DNA of 37,825 nt, taken from positions 1-37,825 of the forward strand of contig NZ_JOHY01000062.1 in assembly GCF_000721495.1 (NCBI RefSeq), read 5' to 3'. Shown here piece after piece: positions 31,956 to 37,825 of the stretch. Within the stretch, counting starts at the first letter, position 1. Each line of letters opens with the position of its first letter. Origin of the DNA: Streptomyces sp. NRRL F-5123. GTDB lineage: Bacteria; Actinomycetota; Actinomycetes; Streptomycetales; Streptomycetaceae. The position numbers were made by a program, and so were the translations under genes. A model generated the notes under the pieces. The model did no database searches and was not told the DNA's origin. It saw only the letters and a program-made list of their open reading frames with translations.

Positions 31956-32777
31956 CTACTGTGACAGCCAGGCCCGTTTGAGCACGTAGCGCGTCAATGG
32001 CCGGTAGTAATCGGACCTTACGGCGTCGTCCACCGGCACCGCCACCGATACGCTTCCCTCCGCCTCGGCGACGAAAACCGCGGGGTCGTCGCAGTCCGCC
32101 AGCCCGATGGCTTCAACACCCAACTGACCTGCGCCGCACACGAATCCGTGATCTCCGACCACGAGTCCCGGCAGCATTCCGCCGTCCTCCGCGGCCGCCG
32201 TGAGGGCCGCTCTGACCGGCAACGGCGAGTGGGTGTGCGCCCCCGGCTCGACCGGCCCGCCGTCACCCTCCGTGGCCGCGGGGCGGACGACGGCGACCCC
32301 GCCGACGTAGCGCAGGAGGTGGCGGCGTACGCCGAACTGCGTGCGCATGTCCACTCCCGGGCCATACGCAGGGGTGAGGACGACACATCCCGCCGCCGAG
32401 AGCGCGGCCGCCAAGGATGCGTAGAAACCGAGGAGGCGATGTGGATGTCCTGTGCCCAGGAGGATCGGAATACGGTCACGGGCCGCCCGGGCCAGCCGCT
32501 CGGCGAAAGCGTCCAGCGCCGCGACCGTGCAGTCCGGGTCGATCGCCTCCTGACCCGTGGTGTGCGCGGGGTCCGGCGACACCCCGCACCGGTCCGCCAT
32601 CAGCCGCAGCAACTCCGGTACGTCCCAGGCGCCCTGCGGGTCCAGGCCCAGCGTCAGCCGCGGATCCCGCGCGGCGAACAGCCGGTAGCTCGCCAGGCTC
32701 TTCTCACGCGGCGTGCCGACCCTGCCGGCCAGGCCCGTCGCCTCCAGATGCGCGCGCAGCGCGCCGACACTCACCAC
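31956..32777 (-). CDS. Conserved actinobacterial phosphatase-like protein
   Basis: 273 residues with tandem GTG starts at 32777 and 32774. Streptomycete homologues are labelled 'phosphatase', but I cannot identify a standard phosphatase signature. Conserved-looking segments are RIPILLGTGHPHRLLGFY, VVLTPAYGPG, LVVGDHGFVCGAGQLGVEAIGLADCDDPAVFVAEAEG and VDDAVRSDYYRPLTRYVL. The glycine, histidine and aspartate-rich middle could bind metal or phosphate. It is cytoplasmic, with no signal or membrane segment. It lies between acuC and the bdtA-like gene on the same strand with gaps of about 120 bp each side. Confidence 0.75.
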   Translation of the reverse strand: MVSVGALRAHLEATGLAGRVGTPREKSLASYRLFAARDPRLTLGLDPQGAWDVPELLRLMADRCGVSPDPAHTTGQEAIDPDCTVAALDAFAERLARAARDRIPILLGTGHPHRLLGFYASLAAALSAAGCVVLTPAYGPGVDMRTQFGVRRHLLRYVGGVAVVRPAATEGDGGPVEPGAHTHSPLPVRAALTAAAEDGGMLPGLVVGDHGFVCGAGQLGVEAIGLADCDDPAVFVAEAEGSVSVAVPVDDAVRSDYYRPLTRYVLKRAWLSQ

Positions 32778-32898
32778 GCCATGATCGTCCCGGCCCGCCC
32801 GCCCGGCGGCACCCCGAACCGGCCGAATTCACCCACCGGAAACCCGTCCGGTCCGTCCCCTGCCGCGTCCGCCGTTGCGTCCGCGCGCAGGACACCCG

Positions 32899-34092
32899 CT
32901 ACGGCAGCAGGCCGTGCAGCGGGAAGACGGCCCGGCGGGTCGCCAGGACGGCCTGGTCGAGGCGGTCGGCGGGGTCGTAGCCGGCCTCCTCGAAGCCCGT
33001 CCAGCGCGGCTCGCGCCCGTCCGTCATCCGCAGCGGCGCGGGCTGCCGGGTGCGCGCGTACACCTGGTGCCGCCACTCCTCCGGCACCTGGGTGCCCGGC
33101 GCGAGGGGCTCCCCCGCGGCGATCGCCACCAGGTGCGTCCAGGTGCGCGGCACCACGTCGGCGACCGCGTACCCGCCGCCACCCAGCGCCACCCAGCGCC
33201 CGCCCGCGTACTCGTGCGCCAGCGCGTGGCAGGCCTCGGCCACCGCCCGCTGCGCGTCCACCGTCACCGCCAGGTGCGCGAGCGGATCCTCGACGTGCGT
33301 GTCCGCCCCGTGCTGGCTGACCAGCACCTGCGGCCGGAAGGCGGCCAGCAGTTCGGGCACCACCGCGTGGAAGGCCCGCAGCCAGCCCGCGTCGCCGGTG
33401 CCCGCCGGAAGCGCGACGTTGACCGCGCCGCCCTCCGCGTCGGGGCCGCCCGTCTCCTCCGCCCAGCCGCTGGTGTGCGGGAAGAGGGTGCGCGGATGCT
33501 CGTGCAGCGACACCGTCATGACCCGCGGGTCGTCCCAGAACGCCGCCTGCACCCCGTCCCCGTGGTGGACGTCCACGTCGACGTACGCGACCCGCTCCGC
33601 GCCCAGCTCCAGCAGCCGCGCCACCGCGAGGGCCGCGTCGTTGTAGACGCAGAAACCGGAGGCCGCGCCGGGCATCGCGTGGTGCAGGCCGCCGGAAAAG
33701 TTCACCGCGTGCTCCGCCTCGCCGCGCCACACCGCCTCCGCCGCCGCGACCGACTGGCCCGCGATCAGCGCCGAGACCTCGTGCATCCGCGGGAAGACGG
33801 GATTGTCCGCGGTGCCGAGCCCGTACGCGGCGAAGGCGGCGTAGGAGGTCCGCACCGCGTCCGGGTCCTGGCCCGCGCGCCGCACCGCGGCCACGTAGTC
33901 CCCGTCGTGCACGAGCGCGAGCGTCGACTCGCCCGCGGGCGGCGCCGCCACCACCGTCAGCGCCCGGTCGAGACCGACCGCCCGCACCAGATCCCGGGTG
34001 AGCGTCAGCCGCACCGGGTCCATCGGGTGCCCGGGCCCGAAGTCGTAGCCGGTGACCCGCTCATCCCACATCAACAGTGCTCGGCCGCTCAT
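32899..34092 (-). CDS. acuC: AcuC-type histone-deacetylase-family protein
   Basis: 397 residues, ATG at 34092. The class I/II deacetylase motifs are all present: GHPMDPVRL, the active-site His pair GLHHAMPGAASGF (H137, H138), zinc ligands in YVDVDVHHGDGVQ (D172/D174, H176), LVSQHGADTHVEDPL and LGGGGYAVADVVPRTW. AcuC removes acetyl groups from lysines, classically reactivating acetyl-CoA synthetase; no acs or acuA gene is adjacent, so the substrate is open. The first 32 bp overlap the end of the MFS gene upstream on the same strand, pointing to co-transcription with it. Confidence 0.93.
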   Translation of the reverse strand: MSGRALLMWDERVTGYDFGPGHPMDPVRLTLTRDLVRAVGLDRALTVVAAPPAGESTLALVHDGDYVAAVRRAGQDPDAVRTSYAAFAAYGLGTADNPVFPRMHEVSALIAGQSVAAAEAVWRGEAEHAVNFSGGLHHAMPGAASGFCVYNDAALAVARLLELGAERVAYVDVDVHHGDGVQAAFWDDPRVMTVSLHEHPRTLFPHTSGWAEETGGPDAEGGAVNVALPAGTGDAGWLRAFHAVVPELLAAFRPQVLVSQHGADTHVEDPLAHLAVTVDAQRAVAEACHALAHEYAGGRWVALGGGGYAVADVVPRTWTHLVAIAAGEPLAPGTQVPEEWRHQVYARTRQPAPLRMTDGREPRWTGFEEAGYDPADRLDQAVLATRRAVFPLHGLLP

Positions 34093-35320
34093 GGCCGACA
34101 CCGTACCCGCCGCCCGCCGCCCCGAAGGACCTGGCGTAATGCAGTGTCGCCGCCACCAGCACCATCGGTACGAGCATCGCGCCACGGTAGCTCCACGCGT
34201 CGCCCAGCGCGCCCACCAGCGGCGAGCCGACGAGGAAGCCCACGTAGTTGAAGACGTTCAGCCGCGCGATCGCCGCGTCCGAGGCGTGCGGGAACATCCG
34301 CCCGGCCGCCGCGAAGGTCTGCGGCACGATCACGCACAGCCCGAAGCCCAGCAGTGTGAAGCCCAGCATGCCGACCCACGCCCCCGGTGCCACCGCCACC
34401 ACCGCGAAGCCCGCGACGGCCACCACCGTCCCGAGCCGCACCACCGGCGCGGCCCCGTACCGCCGCACCCCGAAGTCGCCGACCGAGCGGCCGAGCAGCG
34501 TGGTGACCATGTAGACGGCGTAGGGGACGGTGGAGAGCTGGTCGGAGCTGTGCAGGGTGTCCTGGAGGTATTTCGCGCTCCAGTTGGAAACCGTCGAGTC
34601 ACCGATGTACGCGAAGGTCATGACGAGGCACAGCGGCAGCAGCACGCGCATCGCGACCTGCGGGACGGGCGAGTCCTTCCCCGCGGCGGACTCCCGGACG
34701 GCGGCCTCGTGGGCGGCGGGCCCGTCGTCGGCGTCGCGGTACCAGCGGCTCGCGGTGAGCGTCAGCGGGATCATCACCGCGGTGAAGGGACCGTAGACCG
34801 TCACCAGCTCGATGTGCCAGTGCGCCCCCGACCAGGCGAGCACGGAGCCGACGATGCCGCCGAGGCTGTAGGCGGCGTGGAAGCCGAGCATGATGCTGCG
34901 CCCGTACGCCCGCTGCAGGCTGACGCCGAGCATGTTCATCGAGGCGTCCAGGCCGCCGACGCACACCCCGAAGAGCGCGAGCGTCACCGCGGCCGCCCAC
35001 ATCCGGTCCCCGGCCCCGAGCCCGACCAGCACCAGCGCGACGACCGGCTGCACCCAGCGCAGCACCACGCTCGGCCGCACCCGCCGCACCAGCTGCTCGG
35101 TCAGGACGCTGCCCACGCCCGCCAGGATCGGCACCGCCGCCAGGAAGGCCGGCAGCAGCCCGTCACTGATCCCGTAGCGGTCCTGGATCGCCGGAATCCG
35201 GGTGACCAGCAGCGCGAAGAGCGCCCCTTGCGCGAAGAAGCTCACCGCCAGGGCGGCGCGGCCCAGCCGCAGCGGCCGGGCGGGCTGCGTGACGTCGCCG
35301 ACGTCGCTTGCGTCGCTCAT
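34061..35320 (-). CDS. Major facilitator superfamily transporter
   Basis: 419 residues, ATG at 35320. Twelve hydrophobic segments can be counted, with a central charged loop (about 205-225: RDADDGPAAHEAAVRES) between the two six-helix halves. MFS-type motifs include TRIPAIQDRYGISDGLLPAF and LFGVCVGGLDASMN in the N-terminal half and GFGLCVIVPQTFAAAG in the C-terminal half. Substrate cannot be deduced. Overlaps acuC by 32 bp, so the two form a transcription unit. No strong ribosome site precedes the start. The upstream gap (35321-35490) carries short direct repeats and presumably its promoter. Confidence 0.9.
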   Translation of the reverse strand: MSDASDVGDVTQPARPLRLGRAALAVSFFAQGALFALLVTRIPAIQDRYGISDGLLPAFLAAVPILAGVGSVLTEQLVRRVRPSVVLRWVQPVVALVLVGLGAGDRMWAAAVTLALFGVCVGGLDASMNMLGVSLQRAYGRSIMLGFHAAYSLGGIVGSVLAWSGAHWHIELVTVYGPFTAVMIPLTLTASRWYRDADDGPAAHEAAVRESAAGKDSPVPQVAMRVLLPLCLVMTFAYIGDSTVSNWSAKYLQDTLHSSDQLSTVPYAVYMVTTLLGRSVGDFGVRRYGAAPVVRLGTVVAVAGFAVVAVAPGAWVGMLGFTLLGFGLCVIVPQTFAAAGRMFPHASDAAIARLNVFNYVGFLVGSPLVGALGDAWSYRGAMLVPMVLVAATLHYARSFGAAGGGYGVGHERPSTVDVG

Positions 35321-35362
35321 GAGCGAGCACGCTAGACGCGAAAGCTACGGATGAGTAGGTGT

Positions 35363-35457
35363 CCGGCGTCACGATCCGGCGTCACCTCTGACCTGGGAAT
35401 CGCCTGGGACGCACCTGGGGGATGCGCCTGAGACCCCCTGGGGGATGCGCCTGAGAC
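35363..35457. repeat. Two short direct-repeat pairs upstream of the MFS gene
   Basis: CCGGCGTCAC occurs twice (35363-35372, 35376-35385; period 13). A 21-bp sequence beginning CCTGGGGGATGCGCC occurs twice exactly (35414-35434, 35437-35457; period 23), with shorter CCTGGG echoes on both sides. The array lies between the HAD gene end and the MFS start. Confidence 0.85.
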
Positions 35458-35490
35458 GCTCCTGGGTGCGGGACGCGCGCGGCCGCGGCC

Positions 35491-36138
35491 TCAGCCGAGG
35501 AGCAGGCCGGGCAGCTCGGCCATACCCCCGAAGAGCGCCGTGGCGTCACGGAGCTTCGCGGCGGGCGTCATCGCGGTGTAGCCGAAGACGTCCATCCCGG
35601 CCGCCCGCGCCGCCGCCACCCCGAGCGCGCTGTCCTCCACGACCACGCACCGCTCGGGCGCCACGCCCATCGTGCGGGCGGCGTGCAGGAAGAGGTCCGG
35701 CGCAGGCTTGCCGCGGCCCACGTCCTGCGCGGAGAACAGACGCCGCTCGTCGAAGCGCCCGTAGAGCCCCGTCGTCCGCAGCGCGACCCTGATCCGCTCG
35801 TGCGTCGCCGAGGACGCCAGGCAGTACGGCACCCCGTCCGCCGCCAGCTTCTCCAGCACGGTCCCGGCCCCCTCGACCGCCCGCAGCTCCCGCTCGAACG
35901 CCGTGAAGACCCGCCCGTGGTAGGCCGCGTCGAACCCCTCCGGCAACGTACCGCCGTGCCGCTCCCGCACGACGTCGTGCACACGGTGCATGGCCGCGCC
36001 CATGAAGTCCCGGATCGACTCCTCGGCCGTGGTCGGGTACCCCGCCTCGGTGAGGCACTCCGCGAGGATGCGGTTGGAGATCGGCTCGCTGTCGACCAGC
36101 ACGCCGTCGTTGTCGAAGATGATCAGTTCATACTGCAC
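35491..36138 (-). CDS. HAD-IA hydrolase (beta-phosphoglucomutase/phosphatase-like)
   Basis: 215 residues, GTG at 36138. Motif I is IIFDNDGVLVDSEP (nucleophile D9, acid D11), with the alpha-helical cap between about 15 and 85. Motif II is LASSATHERI, the motif III lysine lies in VGRGKPAPDLFL, and motif IV is VVVEDSALGVAAARAAGM. The series matches the subfamily that includes beta-phosphoglucomutase and sugar-phosphate phosphatases; the Asn between the two aspartates is common in actinobacterial members. Substrate unknown. It is co-oriented with the HxlR gene upstream but separated by 93 bp containing a 14-bp tandem repeat. Confidence 0.9.
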   Translation of the reverse strand: MQYELIIFDNDGVLVDSEPISNRILAECLTEAGYPTTAEESIRDFMGAAMHRVHDVVRERHGGTLPEGFDAAYHGRVFTAFERELRAVEGAGTVLEKLAADGVPYCLASSATHERIRVALRTTGLYGRFDERRLFSAQDVGRGKPAPDLFLHAARTMGVAPERCVVVEDSALGVAAARAAGMDVFGYTAMTPAAKLRDATALFGGMAELPGLLLG

Positions 36139-36187
36139 GGACCCACTCTAGGCGGCGCCGGCGCGCGGGCCGGTGGTACGGGGCCGG

Positions 36188-36215
36188 GTCAGCCGGGGCC
36201 GGTCAGCCGGGGCCG
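36188..36215. repeat. 14-bp tandem duplication
   Basis: GTCAGCCGGGGCCG is repeated head to tail (36188-36201, 36202-36215) in the gap between the HxlR regulator stop and the HAD gene start. Confidence 0.85.
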
Positions 36216-36231
36216 TCGGTGCCCGCCCGCG

Positions 36232-36672
36232 TCAGCGGATGTCGTGGTCGGGGTGGGCGTCGTCGTAGGCGTGCCGGGCCTCGGCGATGACACCGCGGTG
36301 GGCGAGCGACCAGTCGGCCAGCGCCTTGACCAGGTGGGTGAGCCCGCCGCCGGTCTCGGTCAGCCGGTAGTCGACCCGCGCGGGCACGGTCGGGTAGACG
36401 GTGCGCAGCACGAGCCCGTCGCGCTCCAGCCGGCGCACGGTGAGGGTGAGCATGCGCTGCGAGATGCCGTCGATCGCCCGCTGCAGCTCCCGGAAGCGCC
36501 GCGGCCCGCCCGCCAGCTCGACGATCACCAGCACCGACCACTTGTCCCCGATCCGGTCCAGCACGTCCCGGATACCGCAGTCGGGGTGCTCCGCCCGCCC
36601 GCACGGATCCAGCGCGGCGGGCGTCGTCGGCCCGGTGACCGGTGAGGTTACCCCGGTGTGCGTGACGGACAT
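36232..36672 (-). CDS. HxlR-family regulator, QorR/YtfH-like
   Basis: 146 residues; ATG at 36672 with AAGGAGG seven bases upstream. Typical HxlR winged helix: [40 protein letters not shown] and [27 protein letters not shown]. Two N-terminal cysteines (C24, C32) sit just before the DNA-binding domain, where the redox-sensing cysteine of QorR/HypR-type regulators lies. It is divergent from a QorB-like quinone reductase gene, the same pairing as ytfH-qorB in E. coli and qorR-qor2 in corynebacteria. It probably represses both genes until its cysteine is oxidised by quinones or oxidants; this is inferred from family and context. Confidence 0.88.
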   Translation of the reverse strand: MSVTHTGVTSPVTGPTTPAALDPCGRAEHPDCGIRDVLDRIGDKWSVLVIVELAGGPRRFRELQRAIDGISQRMLTLTVRRLERDGLVLRTVYPTVPARVDYRLTETGGGLTHLVKALADWSLAHRGVIAEARHAYDDAHPDHDIR

Positions 36673-36850
36673 CGAAATGCCTCCTTGTGGCCGGTGAGCA
36701 GGCGATCAAGGATCAAGCGTAGTTACCGGCGAGAACCACCGCCGGGAACCGCGGAGAACGACAAACCACGGCGAACGACGACCGCGCAGAGCGACGAGCC
36801 TCTGACAACGGCAACCCGCTGCGAACGACGACGGAAGACTGCGACTGATC
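36673..36850. promoter_or_regulatory. Divergent promoter region with 12-bp direct repeats 50 bp apart
   Basis: GCGAACGACGAC occurs at 36771-36782 and 36821-36832, exactly 50 bp apart (about five helical turns), with weaker GAGAAC copies at about 36731 and 36755. GTAGTTACCGG (36719-36729) lies nearer the regulator gene. These are candidate operator elements for the HxlR protein; no binding data are known to me. Confidence 0.45.
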
Positions 36851-37648
36851 ATGATTCTGGTAACCGGAGCGAACGGAAACCTCGGCAAGGCCACGCGTGC
36901 GGCCCTCCACGCCCGCGGCGAGACGGCCCTCGGCGGCAGCCGCACCCCGTCGGAGGGCATACGCCTCCTCGACTTCGACACCCCCGCAACCCTCGACCTC
37001 TCCGGTGTGACGACGCTGGTCCTGGTCTCCGCGGGCTACGCCGAGGACGACGTGGTGATCCGCCGCCACTCGGCAGCGCTGGACGCGGCCGTACGGGCCG
37101 GGGTCGGCCACGTCGTCTACACCAGCCTCACGACCGCGGGCGACCACCTCGGCTTCGCCCTGGCCCACCGCGCCACCGAGGGCCTCCTGCGGGCGAGCGG
37201 GCTGCCCTGGACGATCCTCCGCAACGGCCTGTACGCCGAGCTGTTCGGCGCCCTGCTGGCACCGGCGGGCGACATCGGGGTGGATTCCCCGTTCGGCGAC
37301 GGCGCCCTTGCCGCGGTCGCGCGGGACGACCTCGCCGAGGCTGCCGCGGTGGTCGCCGCCGACCCTGCCGCACACCGGGACCGCGTCTACGACCTGGTCG
37401 GCACGCCGATCACGGCAGCGCAGGTGGCCGCCGAGCTGGGCGCCCCGCACCGCACCCTCGACCTCGCCGAATACCGCCGCCGGCTGCTGGAGGCGCCGGG
37501 GCTGCTGCCCTTCCAACCCCCGATGCTGGCCTCGATCGCCTCAGCCGTCCGCCACGGTTTCCTGGCCGCCACCGCCCCCGACCTCGCCGAACTCCTCGGC
37601 CGCGAGCCCCTGGACCCGCTGCCGATTGCCGCGGCGGCGGCGAAGTGA
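36851..37648 (+). CDS. NmrA/QorB-type NAD(P)H:quinone oxidoreductase
   Basis: 265 residues, ATG at 36851. The dinucleotide-binding motif is at the extreme N-terminus (ILVTGANGNLGKATRAAL, GxxGxxG), as in atypical SDRs of the NmrA/QorB group. VGHVVYTSLTTAG, FALAHRATEGLLRASGLPWTILRNGLYAE and FGDGALAAVARDDLAEAAA follow the family closely, while the catalytic Tyr/Lys pair of classical SDRs is absent, as expected. It would reduce quinones with NADPH in the cytoplasm, protecting against redox cycling. The divergent HxlR regulator supports the QorB identity. A small GGGCC-TTTC-GGCCC hairpin (37654-37667) and the long hairpin at 37676 follow the stop. Confidence 0.88.
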   Translation: MILVTGANGNLGKATRAALHARGETALGGSRTPSEGIRLLDFDTPATLDLSGVTTLVLVSAGYAEDDVVIRRHSAALDAAVRAGVGHVVYTSLTTAGDHLGFALAHRATEGLLRASGLPWTILRNGLYAELFGALLAPAGDIGVDSPFGDGALAAVARDDLAEAAAVVAADPAAHRDRVYDLVGTPITAAQVAAELGAPHRTLDLAEYRRRLLEAPGLLPFQPPMLASIASAVRHGFLAATAPDLAELLGREPLDPLPIAAAAAK

Positions 37649-37675
37649 CCGCTGGGCCTTTCGGCCCCTGAACGC

Positions 37676-37722
37676 AGAAATGCGTCAGCCCCCGTGCTGG
37701 GCACGGGGGCTGACGCATTTCT
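37676..37722. terminator. Strong bidirectional terminator between qorB-like gene and rRNA operon
   Basis: A perfect 22-bp inverted repeat (37676-37697 with 37701-37722) and 3-nt loop lies 8 bp past the 3' end of the 5S rRNA gene on the minus strand and 28 bp past the oxidoreductase stop on the plus strand. It carries ATTT/AAAT-rich ends, suiting termination of the rRNA operon. Confidence 0.92.
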
Positions 37723-37730
37723 CAAAATTT

Positions 37731-37825
37731 GTTCGGCGGTGTCCTACTCTCCCACAGGGTCCCCCCTGCAGTACCATCGGCGCTGAAAGGCTTAGCTTCC
37801 GGGTTCGGAATGTAACCGGGCGTTT
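37731..37825 (-). rRNA. rrf: 5S ribosomal RNA (5' end truncated by contig edge)
   Basis: Read on the minus strand, the sequence runs from AAACGCCCGGTTACATTCCG through GAACCCGGAAGCTAAGCC and GGGAGAGTAGGACACCGCCG to the mature 3' end near 37731. That is about 95 of roughly 120 nt; the first 25 or so lie beyond the window. The 23S and 16S genes would follow to the right. Contig breaks here are expected because rRNA operons are multicopy. Confidence 0.97.

Overview
The window is a GC-rich actinobacterial chromosome segment, almost certainly from a Streptomyces species. The indicators are a strong third-position GC bias, many GTG starts, a class I (archaeal-type) lysyl-tRNA synthetase, a Rex-controlled hemACD operon, and the developmental genes bldN, rsbN and a bdtA-like gene. 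It looks like one complete draft contig. Bases 1-56 are an Illumina Nextera i5 adapter, not genome, and the right edge stops inside a 5S rRNA gene, where assemblies commonly break at repeated rRNA operons.

Left block (57-4450): four genes resemble the accessory part of a streptomycete extracellular contractile injection system (eCIS) locus. They are a zinc-ribbon/single-TM/discoidin-like membrane protein cut by the contig start, a LuxR-type regulator, a bitopic protein with Ig-like repeats, and a DUF4157 protein with an intact HELTH motif. No sheath, tube or baseplate gene is present; if they exist they lie left of the contig edge. 4507-10840 then holds an RtcB-type RNA ligase, two DUF3558-like lipoproteins, a DUF2637 membrane protein with a tetrapeptide repeat, and an unrecognised secreted protein.

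Core block (11164-24906): divergent lysS and argS share an intergenic region with two DnaA-box-like sites. They are followed by a PAS-PP2C phosphatase and an ECF sigma factor with a SnoaL-like tail. Tetrapyrrole synthesis is encoded on the minus strand: rex-hemA-hemC-cobA/hemD, then hemB after a cluster of palindromic repeats. A Rex operator lies over the inferred rex promoter. A 23-codon frame bridges rex and hemA with ATGA overlaps at both ends.

Development block (24993-32777): a glutaredoxin-like protein and a HAD phosphatase precede bldN (ECF sigma with an N-terminal extension, BldD-box-like site upstream) and rsbN (its membrane anti-sigma factor, with a sigma-BldN-like promoter in front). 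A lysophospholipid acyltransferase, an epimerase, a 32-residue ribosome-associated protein, a bdtA-like HTH protein and a conserved phosphatase follow on the opposite strand.

Right block (32899-37825): an AcuC-type deacetylase overlapped by an MFS transporter gene, a HAD phosphatase, a divergent HxlR-regulator/quinone-reductase pair, a strong terminator hairpin and the truncated 5S rRNA gene. Gene identities rest on reading translated motifs and remembered family knowledge; no database search was run.
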